This document shows positions 24,843 through 32,455 of a stretch of DNA of 41,652 bases, piece by piece. The stretch is from CAYLZW01 sp964388085 (GTDB lineage Bacteria > Myxococcota > UBA727 > CAYLZW01): the NCBI GenBank assembly GCA_964388085.1, contig CAYLZW010000016.1:1-41652 (forward strand). The letters run 5' to 3'. The notes beneath the pieces were generated by a model. That model did no database searches. It was not told the origin of the DNA and was given only the letters and a program-made list of their open reading frames with translations. The stretch's first letter is position 1, and each line of letters starts with the position of its first letter. The position numbers and the translations under genes are program-made.

Positions 24843-25394
24843 TCAGTACTTGGGCAAGTCCGCCGCGACCAGATCCCCCAACAAAGGCGCCTCCGCGTCT
24901 TTGCGTGAGACCTGAACGTCCCCGAAAGGCCACTCGATGCCGAGCGCAGGATCGTTCCAGCGAATCCCGCGCTGGTCGTCCGGGTCGTAAACCTCCGAGC
25001 ACATATATTCGAAGTCGGCCTCGTCCGAGAGCACGCAGAAGCCGTGCGCGAAGTCGGCCGGAATATAGAGCTGAGTGCCCTCTTCCGCGCGGAGGTGCAC
25101 GCCGAACCACTGCCCGAACGTAGGCGAGCCGCGCCGGATGTCGACGGCCACGTCATAGACCTCGCCGCGTGAGACGCGCACGAGCTTCGCCTGCGGTCGA
25201 CGCAGCTGATAGTGCAATCCCCGCAGGACCCCGCGGCGGGAGCGGGAGTGGTTGTCCTGCAGAAAGTCGACGTCGACGCCGGCCGCCTGGTAGCGGGCCT
25301 TCTGGTAGGTCTCGAGGAAGAAGCCTCGCTCGTCGCCATGCACGGCAGGGTGCACGACGAGGACGCCTGGCAGGTTGGTCTGTTGGACTTTCAC
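24843..25394 (-). CDS. rfbC: dTDP-4-dehydrorhamnose 3,5-epimerase
   Basis: A 183-residue cupin-type epimerase. GVLVVHPAVHGDERGFFLETY, RRGVLRGLHYQL (with the catalytic-region His), VDIRRGSPTFGQW, IPADFAHGFCVLSDEADFEY and the terminal SRKDAEAPLL are all RmlC features. It epimerises C3 and C5 of dTDP-4-keto-6-deoxyglucose. It is separated from rfbB by the plus-strand hicAB pair and from rfbD by the GxxExxY block, so it needs its own promoter or read-through. Length and start (ATG 25394) are normal. Confidence 0.95.
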   Translation of the reverse strand: MKVQQTNLPGVLVVHPAVHGDERGFFLETYQKARYQAAGVDVDFLQDNHSRSRRGVLRGLHYQLRRPQAKLVRVSRGEVYDVAVDIRRGSPTFGQWFGVHLRAEEGTQLYIPADFAHGFCVLSDEADFEYMCSEVYDPDDQRGIRWNDPALGIEWPFGDVQVSRKDAEAPLLGDLVAADLPKY

Positions 25395-25549
25395 GGGCTG
25401 ACGCTCTGTCGGTGCGGCGGCCTGTCTGGACGGGCGGAGATCCGCGGAGGCGCAAACCGGCCGAGCTTGGAGCGGATAGCGGCTGCGGCGGCGCGGTTTA
25501 CCCGCCGAAGGCGTAGCGAACGACCGTCGTTGCCCGGCGTCGCCAGAGC

Positions 25550-25568
25550 TGATATCAGTTGTGATATC
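25550..25568 (+). promoter_or_regulatory. palindromic operator upstream of hicA
   Basis: GATATCA (25551-25557) and TGATATC (25562-25568) form a perfect 7-bp inverted repeat with a GTTG spacer, 39 bases upstream of the hicA ATG. The first arm is itself part of CTGATATCAG. This is the kind of site bound by the ribbon-helix-helix domain of HicB-type antitoxins. No clear -35/-10 pair was found. Confidence 0.6.
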
Positions 25569-25606
25569 ACGCTCGGGCGCTCGTGGCGGCGATGCGTGGA
25601 GTGAGG

Positions 25607-25870
25607 ATGAAGCTCGAGAAGGCCGTCGCGGAGCTTGAAGCCGCCGGCAGAAATATGCGTTTCACCCGCCTGGTGCACATATGCACGTGTTTCTTCGGTG
25701 CCCCACGGATTCACGGGAGCCATCATGTCTTCAAGATGCCGTGGGCCGGCGACCCGCGTATCAACCTTCAGCCTGGACGAGGCGGGCTCGCGAAGACGGG
25801 CCAAGCACGCGATGTCCAACGTGCCCTGGAGCGTCTGTTGACCGACGCGAACGGAGGAGACGATGACTGA
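25607..25870 (+). CDS. HicA-like toxin (putative mRNA interferase)
   Basis: An 87-residue protein of the HicA type. The GSHHVF signature with the catalytic-region His is at residues 37-42, then INLQPGRGGLAKTGQARDV, resembling the HicA variant with NLQ-GGxAKxYQ. The double-stranded RNA-binding-like fold cleaves mRNA independently of ribosomes in characterised members. ATG 25607 is preferred over the upstream frame because GGAG lies six bases before it and the HicA domain starts there. It overlaps hicB by eight bases. The pair sits on the plus strand between rfbB and rfbC, interrupting the rhamnose genes. Confidence 0.82.
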   Translation: MKLEKAVAELEAAGRNMRFTRLVHICTCFFGAPRIHGSHHVFKMPWAGDPRINLQPGRGGLAKTGQARDVQRALERLLTDANGGDDD

Positions 25871-26216
25871 GCAGCCGTTCAAGTCGGACCAATACGAGTA
25901 TCGCGTCGCGTGGAGCGCCGAGGAGGAGGAGTTCGTCGCGCGCGTGACGGAGATGCCTTCGCTGAGCGCATACGGCGGCACCCCAGAGGATGCCTTGCGC
26001 GAGGTTCGCTTCGTTGTCGACGCTGTTCTGAAGGACATGGCAGCGGATGGCGAGACACCGCCGGAGCCGTTGAGCCTTCGGCAATACGGTGGGAAGTTTG
26101 CGCTTCGCATGCCGCCGTCATTGCACAAACAGCTCGCGGCCGAGGCTGCTCGATTGGGGAAGTCCATGAACGCGCTCATCGTGGAACTGCTTCAGCAGGG
26201 CGCAGCCGAGCATTGA
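25863..26216 (+). CDS. HicB-like antitoxin with C-terminal ribbon-helix-helix
   Basis: A 117-residue antitoxin. Residues ~10-65 have the HicB fold (YEYRVAWSAEEEEFVARVTEMPSLSAYGGTPEDALREV), a degraded RNase-H-like domain that caps HicA. Residues ~75-112 are a ribbon-helix-helix (GKFALRMPPSLHKQLAAEAARLGKSMNALIVELL) for DNA binding. The toxin-first order and overlap with the preceding gene are typical. It likely represses through the palindrome at 25551-25568. Downstream, 48 bases separate it from the end of the convergent rfbB. Confidence 0.92.
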   Translation: MTEQPFKSDQYEYRVAWSAEEEEFVARVTEMPSLSAYGGTPEDALREVRFVVDAVLKDMAADGETPPEPLSLRQYGGKFALRMPPSLHKQLAAEAARLGKSMNALIVELLQQGAAEH

Positions 26217-26264
26217 GCGCTGCCGACGGGAAACCAAGCCCGTAGGCCCTAAGGGTACCCACCA

Positions 26265-27386
26265 TCAAGCGCTCACCTTCTCGCGGCCCTTCGCCCCGTA
26301 GTTGGCCTCGTAGAACCGCTGGTACTCGCCCGAGATCGTCGACTCGATCCACTGCTCGTTGTCAAGGTACCAGTCGAGCGTCGCGCGCAACCCTTCCTCG
26401 AAGCCGACCTGCGCCTCCCAGCCGAGCTCGCGCTTGGCCTTGGACGCGTCGATGGAGTAGCGGAAGTCATGTCCGAGCCGGTCGGGCACGAACTTGATGA
26501 GCTTTCGGCCCGTGCCGGATTCCCGGCCAAGGCGCGCGTCCACGGCGTCCGCGAGGCGGTGCACTACCTCGAGGTTCGGCAGCTCCTCGCCGCCGCCGAA
26601 GTTGTACTTCTCGCCGGCCTTCCCGCGCGTGAGGGCGCTCCACAGGCCGCGGCAGTGGTCTACGACGTGGAGCCAGTCGCGCACCTGCTTGCCCTCGCCG
26701 TAGACGGGCAGCGGGTCGCCACGCATGGCGTTGCGCAACATCAGCGGAATGAGCTTCTCCGGGAACTGCCGCGGGCCATAATTGTTGGAGCAGTTGGTGA
26801 TGAGCACCGGGAAGCCGTAGGTCTGGAAGAACGAGCGCGCGATGTGGTCCGCGCCTGCCTTCGAGGCCGCGTAGGGCGAGTTCGGCGCGTACGGCGTCTC
26901 CTCCGTGAAGGAGCCGTCGTGGCCGAGCGCGCCATAGACCTCGTCGGTCGACACGAGCACGAAGCGACGCTCGACGTCACTGCCGGCCCAGGCGCGGCGC
27001 GCGGCGTCCAGCAAAGTGAAGGTGCCGAGCACATTGGTGCGCACGAAGCCGGCGCCGTCCTCGATGCTGCGGTCGACGTGGGACTCGGCCGCCAGGTGCA
27101 GCACGGCGTCGAAGTCGTGCTCGGCGAACAGCGCCTTCATGGCCTCTGCGTCGCAAATGTCACCCTTCACGAACACGTGGGCGCCCGCCTTGCCGCCCGG
27201 AATGCTGAGCCCCTCGAGGCTCATCAGGTTGCCTGCGTAGGTGAGCGCGTCCAGCACCACGACACGCTCGAGCTGCGAGGACGCCTCCGGGTCGGTCCAG
27301 AGCCAGTGCACGAGGTTACTGCCAATGAAGCCGGCGCCACCGGTCACGAGCAGACGGCGCGGACAGAAGGTCTGTGGCACTGTCAT
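26265..27386 (-). CDS. rfbB: dTDP-glucose 4,6-dehydratase
   Basis: A 373-residue extended SDR enzyme. LLVTGGAGFIGSNLVHWL is the NAD-binding loop, then VLHLAAESHVDRSIE, STDEVYG and the catalytic YAASK in NSPYAASKAGADH. NYGPRQFPEKLIPLMLRNA and RDWLHVVDHC are RmlB hallmarks. It converts dTDP-glucose to the 4-keto-6-deoxy sugar. ATG 27386 is chosen because it overlaps the rfbA stop (ATGA); extra codons upstream are a shadow of rfbA. It is followed by the convergent hicAB pair. Confidence 0.95.
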   Translation of the reverse strand: MTVPQTFCPRRLLVTGGAGFIGSNLVHWLWTDPEASSQLERVVVLDALTYAGNLMSLEGLSIPGGKAGAHVFVKGDICDAEAMKALFAEHDFDAVLHLAAESHVDRSIEDGAGFVRTNVLGTFTLLDAARRAWAGSDVERRFVLVSTDEVYGALGHDGSFTEETPYAPNSPYAASKAGADHIARSFFQTYGFPVLITNCSNNYGPRQFPEKLIPLMLRNAMRGDPLPVYGEGKQVRDWLHVVDHCRGLWSALTRGKAGEKYNFGGGEELPNLEVVHRLADAVDARLGRESGTGRKLIKFVPDRLGHDFRYSIDASKAKRELGWEAQVGFEEGLRATLDWYLDNEQWIESTISGEYQRFYEANYGAKGREKVSA

Positions 27387-28261
27387 TTGCTCACCGGCAG
27401 GATGCGCTCGAGGTACTCGCGGTACGTGGACTTCGGATAGCGCTCGAGGGTGACGCGCAGCTCCTCTGCCGTCAGGAAGCCCTGGTTCAGCGCGATCTCC
27501 TCGGGACAGCCGATCTTGAGTCCCTGCCGGCGCTCGATGGCGGCGACGAACTCGGCGGCGTCGAGCAGGCTGTCGGGAGTGCCGGTGTCGAGCCACGCCA
27601 TGCCGCGACCGAGCACGCCGACGTGCAGGTCACCGCGCTCGAGGTAGAGGCGGTTGAGGTCGGTGATCTCGAGCTCCCCGCGCGCGGACGGCTTCAGCGA
27701 CCTGGTCAGCGCGACCACGTCGTCGGGGTAAACGTACAGGCCGGGGACCGCATAGCTCGACTTCGGCTTCTTCGGCTTCTCCTCGAGGGAGATGGCCTTA
27801 CCGCTCGTGTCGAACTCGACCACGCCATAGCGCTCGGGGTCGTTCACCTGGTACGCGAACACGGTCGCGCCGGACTCGCGCTTGAGCGCCTCGCGGAAGA
27901 AGTCGAGCTTCCCCCAGAACAGGTTGTCACCGAGGATGAGCGACGCGCCGGCGCCGGCGAGGAACTCCTCTCCAACGAGGAACGCCTCCGCGATGCCCTT
28001 CGGCTCCTTCTGCACGGCGTAGCTGAACTTCACGCCGAGCTGCGAGCCGTCCCCGAGGAGGGCTTCGTAGAGGCCGATGTATTCCTGATGCGAGATGATG
28101 AGGATGTCCCGAATGCCGCCGAGCATCAGCGTCGAGATCGGGTAATAGATCATCGGCTTGTCATAGACGGGGAGGAGCTGCTTGTTGGCGTAGCTCGTCA
28201 TCGGATAGAGCCGCGTGCCGGCGCCTCCCGCGAGCACGATGCCCTTCTTCGTCGTCGTCAC
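27383..28261 (-). CDS. rfbA: glucose-1-phosphate thymidylyltransferase
   Basis: A 292-residue nucleotidyltransferase of the RmlA type. GIVLAGGAGTRLYPMTSYANKQLLPVYDKPMIYYPI is the substrate-binding N-terminus, LILGDNLFWG holds the metal-binding Asp, and WLDTGTPDSLLDAAEFV is near the C-terminus. It makes dTDP-glucose from glucose-1-phosphate and dTTP, the first step of the rhamnose pathway. It begins 13 bases after the MarR-type regulator and overlaps rfbB by four bases, so the three form one operon. Confidence 0.95.
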   Translation of the reverse strand: MTTTKKGIVLAGGAGTRLYPMTSYANKQLLPVYDKPMIYYPISTLMLGGIRDILIISHQEYIGLYEALLGDGSQLGVKFSYAVQKEPKGIAEAFLVGEEFLAGAGASLILGDNLFWGKLDFFREALKRESGATVFAYQVNDPERYGVVEFDTSGKAISLEEKPKKPKSSYAVPGLYVYPDDVVALTRSLKPSARGELEITDLNRLYLERGDLHVGVLGRGMAWLDTGTPDSLLDAAEFVAAIERRQGLKIGCPEEIALNQGFLTAEELRVTLERYPKSTYREYLERILPVSK

Positions 28262-28274
28262 TGGAGCCCCTTCC

Positions 28275-28793
28275 TCACGCCAGCCTCACGACCGCGTTTG
28301 CCGGTGTATTTGGCAGTTCCAGCTCGGGATCCGTCAGCACGACGACGTCTGCGTCCTCGCCGGAGGCCACCACAATCGCATCGCTGCGCAGCCCAACGAG
28401 GTCCGTCACGACCTCTGACAGTGCCCCACTGCCGACAATCGCGATCCGCAACGGCTCGTCACCACGCGCACGCAGCGCGGGCTCGAGCGCCCTCTCGACC
28501 CGCTCCACCATCCGCTGATATTGCTGCGCCGAATGCTGCAGGAACGCGTAAGTGAGCCTCGCCTTCGCCTCGATGCCCTTCGGCGTCAGCAAATACAGAT
28601 AGCCAAGCTTGTGCTCGCTCTTCGCCGCGCTACTGACCTTCACGAAGCCCTTCTCGACCAGCCTCCGCAACACGAAGTGCGCGCGGGAGAGCGACAGGCC
28701 GGCCCGCTTCGCGAGCTCGCGCTGGCTGATCGAGGGCTCCTCGGCGAGGAGCTCGAGGACCGGGAGGTCCGTCTCGGGGGCCAGGGCCGTCAT
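28275..28793 (-). CDS. EPS-associated MarR-type winged-helix regulator
   Basis: A 172-residue protein. Residues ~8-95 are a winged helix-turn-helix (LLAEEPSISQRELAKRAGLSLSRAHFVLRRLVEKGFVKV, then KLGYLYLLTPKGIEAKARL), the pattern of the MarR-family regulators found at the head of exopolysaccharide loci. Residues ~110-172 are an extra domain with alternating beta strands (LRIAIVGSGALSEVVTDLVG and ADVVVLTDPE), Rossmann-like, unusual for this family and perhaps ligand-binding. The ATG lies seven bases after structured element copy B, whose 3' arm holds the only good Shine-Dalgarno (GGAG, nine-base spacing). It heads the rfbAB operon. Confidence 0.88.
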   Translation of the reverse strand: MTALAPETDLPVLELLAEEPSISQRELAKRAGLSLSRAHFVLRRLVEKGFVKVSSAAKSEHKLGYLYLLTPKGIEAKARLTYAFLQHSAQQYQRMVERVERALEPALRARGDEPLRIAIVGSGALSEVVTDLVGLRSDAIVVASGEDADVVVLTDPELELPNTPANAVVRLA

Positions 28794-28800
28794 CGGGTTA

Positions 28801-28999
28801 GGCTCCGCCCCTTTCGGTCCCAGGGCGGGGTCCGAGCGGGCGGGATGAGAACGCCGCCGGGCACGGGGCCGGGCGGCGGCTTTTGCTGTCGGAGCGCACG
28901 GGGTGCGATCGCCAACGTCGGCGGCCGTGCAAGACGGGCAGCCGAGACGCTTGGTAGCACCCGGGCTCGGGAGCGTTCAAGACCGAAACGGACGGATCC
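28801..28999 (-). ncRNA. putative structured RNA leader or repeat element, copy B
   Basis: On the minus strand the ends GGATCCGTCCGTTTCGGTC and GGGACCGAAAGGGGCGGAGC can pair over about 20 positions with only two mismatches. A hairpin CGCCGCC/GGCGGCG (28878-28872 with 28858-28852) corresponds to AGCCGCC/GGCGGCT of copy A, so its first C-G pair is A-U there, a compensatory change. A further stem GCACGG/CCGTGC lies in the middle. The 3' arm contains the likely ribosome binding site of the MarR-type gene, suggesting stem-controlled translation. Boxes CTTGAACGCTCC and GGGTGCTACCAAG are shared with copy A. Confidence 0.6.
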
Positions 29000-29237
29000 G
29001 TAGGGGCCGGAGCACTGCCTCCCGGGCTGCCGCAAACTGGCGGATCTCGCTTCGGACTGGGGGCGACGCCGACCTGAAACTGGGTTCACCGTCAGCTCGA
29101 TGGTGCTGGGCCGCGCCGAAGGCCGTGACGTTACGCTGCAGCGCCCCGAACAGCTGCGCCGCGCGTGAGGCGGTTTCTACTCACAACTTGGCTGCACGAT
29201 GGGCTAGCAGAAGGGCGCGACGAAGGGCGCGACGAGC

Positions 29238-30122
29238 TTGTTCCGATCGAACTACTTCTACGGCCACGAGCAGATCCTCCGCGCCTACTGCGGCGGACGC
29301 GCGCGGCTGCCGTTCTTGCCCGGGACGCTGCAACACGGCTGGAACCCGCGCGACGGCCTGGGGCCGCGGCACCGGGAAGGGCCCTGGCCCAAGTACGTCT
29401 GGTCGTCGAGGAACGTGCGCGGCTGCGAGGCGTTCGGCGTCCAGCGCGTGCGCCCCATCGGCGCGCCGTTCCTCTACCTGCCGGTGCCAAACGTCGAGCC
29501 GCGCGGCGGCCTCATCGTCTTTCCGCACCACGGCTGGGAGAAGCAGCGCGTCCTGATGGACGCGCAGGCCTACGCACGGGATCTCGAGGCGCTCCGCTCC
29601 GAGGGCTTCGAGCGGATCACGGTCTGCCTCTACCACCTCGAGCTCCACTCGCTCGGCCCGGCGTTCGAGGCGCGCGGCTTCCGCACGGTCACGGCCGGCC
29701 CGCGCGACGGCAACCCCGGCTTCCTCGACAAGATCCAGGCGCTCCTGCTCGAGCACGAGTACGCGTCCTCGAACCGCGTGTGCACGGCGGCGTTCTACGC
29801 CCTGAGCCTCGGCCGCAAGTTCTTCCTCTTCGGCCCCCGCTCCGGTTCGTCGGGCAGCGACGACCCCACCGGCGAGAAGTTCGACGCCTGGCAGCGGGCG
29901 GAGTTTCCGCAGCTCGCCTTCGAGTCCTTCGGCGACCGTGCCCACGTCGACATTGGACGTCAGGAGCTCGGCGCGGAGCACAAGCTCGACCCCGCCGGCC
30001 TGCGGGACGCGCTGCTCTGGTCGCCGCCGCGTCGGGCAGAGCTGGCGCGAGTGCTGGGGGCGCGAGCGCTGGACCTCGGCCGCAAGGCAGGCGCGGAGCT
30101 TCGCCGTCGAGCGCGACGGTGA
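29238..30122 (+). CDS. uncharacterised polysaccharide-locus protein, possibly GT-B-like
   Basis: A 294-residue protein on the plus strand, transcribed away from the rfb genes and convergent with the flippase gene. Motifs are TLQHGWNPRDG (~30-40), KYVWSSRNV, GLIVFPHHGWE, then EARGFRTVTAG and LLLEHEYASSNRVCTAAFYALSLGRKFFLFG. The last two match the minus-strand protein at 10751-11860 in order and spacing, so both belong to one family, perhaps glycosyltransferases. The only start after the in-frame TAG at 29205 is TTG 29238; a tandem GAAGGGCGCGAC duplication lies just before it, so a short N-terminal loss or frameshift is possible. Confidence 0.72.
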   Translation: MFRSNYFYGHEQILRAYCGGRARLPFLPGTLQHGWNPRDGLGPRHREGPWPKYVWSSRNVRGCEAFGVQRVRPIGAPFLYLPVPNVEPRGGLIVFPHHGWEKQRVLMDAQAYARDLEALRSEGFERITVCLYHLELHSLGPAFEARGFRTVTAGPRDGNPGFLDKIQALLLEHEYASSNRVCTAAFYALSLGRKFFLFGPRSGSSGSDDPTGEKFDAWQRAEFPQLAFESFGDRAHVDIGRQELGAEHKLDPAGLRDALLWSPPRRAELARVLGARALDLGRKAGAELRRRARR

Positions 30123-30143
30123 CCGGCCCTTTGCCCTGTTCCG

Positions 30144-31448
30144 CTACCTCCCGCCGAACCACGGCATGGGGGTCGCCCGCTGCGCCACCCACCACGTCAA
30201 CAGGAACCGGACGGCCATCGACACGGCGAACGAGAGCGCCGCGCCGACGAGCCCCCACAGCGACGTCAAGGCGACGAGTAGCAAGAGGTTGAGCAGCCCG
30301 CTGCTGATGCTCGCCATCGAGAGCCGCCCCGTCCGCTTCGAATAAAAGACGTACCCCGTCACCATGAAGTACATTCCGCCGAAGGCGCGCCCGAGCGCGA
30401 GCCAGCCGACAATCTTCCCGGCCTCCGCGAAGCGCTCCCCCGCGACGAACGTCACGATGGGAGGGCCGATGAGGAACGCGAGCCCCGCGAGCGCCAGCAC
30501 CGCGGCGAAGTACTGGTACGTGCGGCGCACGATCGCGCGCTTCTCCTCGGGGTCATCGCGGCGGAGACGCTCGTACAGCCAGGGCGTGTAGGCCTTGTTG
30601 AAGGCGTCGAACACCATGGTCATCGCCATGGTGAGCTGCACGGCGACCATATAGATGCCGGCCTGGGCGAGCCCGAGCTCGTCATTGATGACGACACGGT
30701 CCACGGCGTTCAGCAAGAACAGGCCGCCGACGTGCGGGATGAGGGGGACCCCGAACGCCAGCGCTTCGCGAACATATTCCGGCCGCCAGGAGACCTTGAC
30801 CAGCCCGTCCTTCGCGAGCAGCGCCAGCGCGACGAGGGCCAGCAGCGGGACCGACCAGAGCTGCGCCGCGATCTGCCCCTCGGCCCCCCGCAGCAGGACG
30901 ACGACGAACACCAAGGAGGCGCCCGCCACCACGACGCTGCGCGAGATCTGCAGGACGCCGTAGCGGAGCGCCTGAGCGCGCACCTGCCATTGGCCGAGTC
31001 GAAGCGTAATGACGAAGCTGGCGGTCGAGACGATGACGCCCCAAGACACCCACGCCGGCTCGAGGCCAAGCCACGCGGCGAGCGGCTCTCGGAAGGCCAG
31101 CGAGACGACGAGCAGCAGCGCAGTGGTCGCCGCGAGGATCTGCAGGCAGCTCCCGAGGAAGTGCCCCATCTCCGCCTCGCTCGCCTCATTATCGTAATAT
31201 TTCCGGCTGGCCGCTCCATGGACGTTCGCGCCGGTCAGCGCCGCCAGGGCCGCCACCAGCGTCGTGAACATGGCCACCTGACCGTATTCGTCAGGGCTCA
31301 AATAGCGGGTCAGCACCGGCAGCAGCGCGAACGGGACCGCGGCGTTCAGGACATTGGAGACCAGGTAGATGGCGGAGCCCGACAGCAGCTTGCCGCGCCC
31401 CGAACCCGGCGGCTCCTCCGCTTGCGCCGCGGCCTCCGTCGCGCTCAT
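30144..31448 (-). CDS. oligosaccharide flippase, Wzx/MOP type (copy 2)
   Basis: A 434-residue membrane protein with ~12-14 hydrophobic segments. AIYLVSNVLNAAVPFALLPVLTRYL, FGVPLIPHVGGLFLLNAVDRVVIND, YTPWLYERLRRDDPEEKRAIV and GWLALGRAFGGMYFM align with the flippase at 16252-17559 without gaps in long stretches. It should flip a lipid-linked glycan. ATG 31448 is chosen because it overlaps the upstream glycosyltransferase stop (ATGA). GC content is higher than in copy 1, suggesting the copies have separate histories rather than being a recent duplication. Confidence 0.92.
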   Translation of the reverse strand: MSATEAAAQAEEPPGSGRGKLLSGSAIYLVSNVLNAAVPFALLPVLTRYLSPDEYGQVAMFTTLVAALAALTGANVHGAASRKYYDNEASEAEMGHFLGSCLQILAATTALLLVVSLAFREPLAAWLGLEPAWVSWGVIVSTASFVITLRLGQWQVRAQALRYGVLQISRSVVVAGASLVFVVVLLRGAEGQIAAQLWSVPLLALVALALLAKDGLVKVSWRPEYVREALAFGVPLIPHVGGLFLLNAVDRVVINDELGLAQAGIYMVAVQLTMAMTMVFDAFNKAYTPWLYERLRRDDPEEKRAIVRRTYQYFAAVLALAGLAFLIGPPIVTFVAGERFAEAGKIVGWLALGRAFGGMYFMVTGYVFYSKRTGRLSMASISSGLLNLLLLVALTSLWGLVGAALSFAVSMAVRFLLTWWVAQRATPMPWFGGR

Positions 31449-32455
31449 GGGCGGCGCTCCGGGCGCGCTGTCGGCTCGCGGCGCGGGACGTCCTCTCGAA
31501 CGACGAGCGGCTCCACGTAGGCGCGCTCGTTCGACTCGCCCCGGAGACGGCTGGCCGCGATCGCGAGCCACTCCTTCGGCCGCTCCCGCCGGTAATACCG
31601 CCGCACCACCGGGTCTTCGAGGCGCTCTCCGCCGCGGACGGCCTCGTCGACGTAACCCTGCAACCAGCCGAGGCCGTCCGCAAGCTCTCCGCGCGCCACC
31701 TTGGCGCCGGCGAACAGGCACACCTGCCAGAAGGGCCGTCCGAGGTTCCAGGCGCGCTGTCCGAGGCTGACGGTCTCCGGGCGACGTCCGCTGGAGCTGC
31801 CCGTGCGGCTGCCGGTGGGGCGCGTGGTCTCCGCGATGACATCCGGGAGGAGCTCCGTGCGCCAGCCCGCCGCCCAGGCGCGAACGTTCATGACGGAGTC
31901 CGGCGCCCGACAGCGCGCGAAGCGGCCGACCTCCTCGAAACAGGCGCGCTTCATCACGCGGAGCCCGCCGCGCGGAATGTCGAGCCGCTGCCCCGCCTCC
32001 AAACGACGACGACCGTCCGCCTCCCGGCTCACGAGGGCGCCCGACACGATGCCAAGCCGAGGCTCTTGCTCGAGGCGCGCGATGAGCTGCTCGAAATAGT
32101 CCGGCTCCACACGAATGTCAGCGTCGAGAATGCCGACGTAACGCGCGTCGGGCAGCAGGGGATCGATTTGCGCGAAGCCCGCCCGCACCACCTCGCTGTA
32201 GCGGAAGCCCATGTATTCAGCCGCCGCCTCCGCTTGGCCCGCTTCACGGCCCGCCGGCTCGATGCGGTGCACGGTCAGGAAGTCGAGGTCGCTGCCGGCT
32301 TCGCGCAGCTCGTCTCCCGTGCCGTCACTGCTGGCGTCGTCGACGACGATCCAGCGCTCGGGTGGCAGCGAGCTGCGGCGCACGCTGTCGACGAGGCCCT
32401 CGACCTCGGCCGCCTCATTGTGCGCGGGGGTGACGAGTAAAAGGCCGGAGCTCAT
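31445..32455 (-). CDS. family 2 glycosyltransferase
   Basis: A 336-residue GT-A enzyme. LLLVTPAHNEAAEVEGLVDSV, VVDDASSDGT and ILDADIRV (DxD metal site, about residue 110) are standard GT2 features. No C-terminal membrane segments are obvious, so it is probably a soluble or peripheral enzyme acting on a lipid-linked acceptor. It overlaps the genes on both sides by four bases (ATGA), tying it to the beta-CASP nuclease upstream and the flippase downstream. The Arg/Pro-rich C-terminus looks disordered. Confidence 0.9.
   Translation of the reverse strand: MSSGLLLVTPAHNEAAEVEGLVDSVRRSSLPPERWIVVDDASSDGTGDELREAGSDLDFLTVHRIEPAGREAGQAEAAAEYMGFRYSEVVRAGFAQIDPLLPDARYVGILDADIRVEPDYFEQLIARLEQEPRLGIVSGALVSREADGRRRLEAGQRLDIPRGGLRVMKRACFEEVGRFARCRAPDSVMNVRAWAAGWRTELLPDVIAETTRPTGSRTGSSSGRRPETVSLGQRAWNLGRPFWQVCLFAGAKVARGELADGLGWLQGYVDEAVRGGERLEDPVVRRYYRRERPKEWLAIAASRLRGESNERAYVEPLVVREDVPRREPTARPERRP

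Noticed and set aside
24880..24912. Another AAAGCCGC-type repeat near the end of rfbC
   Set aside because: The resemblance (TCACGCAAAGACGCGGAGG on the minus strand) falls in codons for the conserved RmlC tail SRKDAEAP, so protein constraint explains it.
25391..26179. Minus-strand open frame of 262 codons between rfbB and rfbC
   Set aside because: It runs opposite the hicA and hicB genes, which have clear domains, start signals and an operator; the antisense product has no recognisable features.
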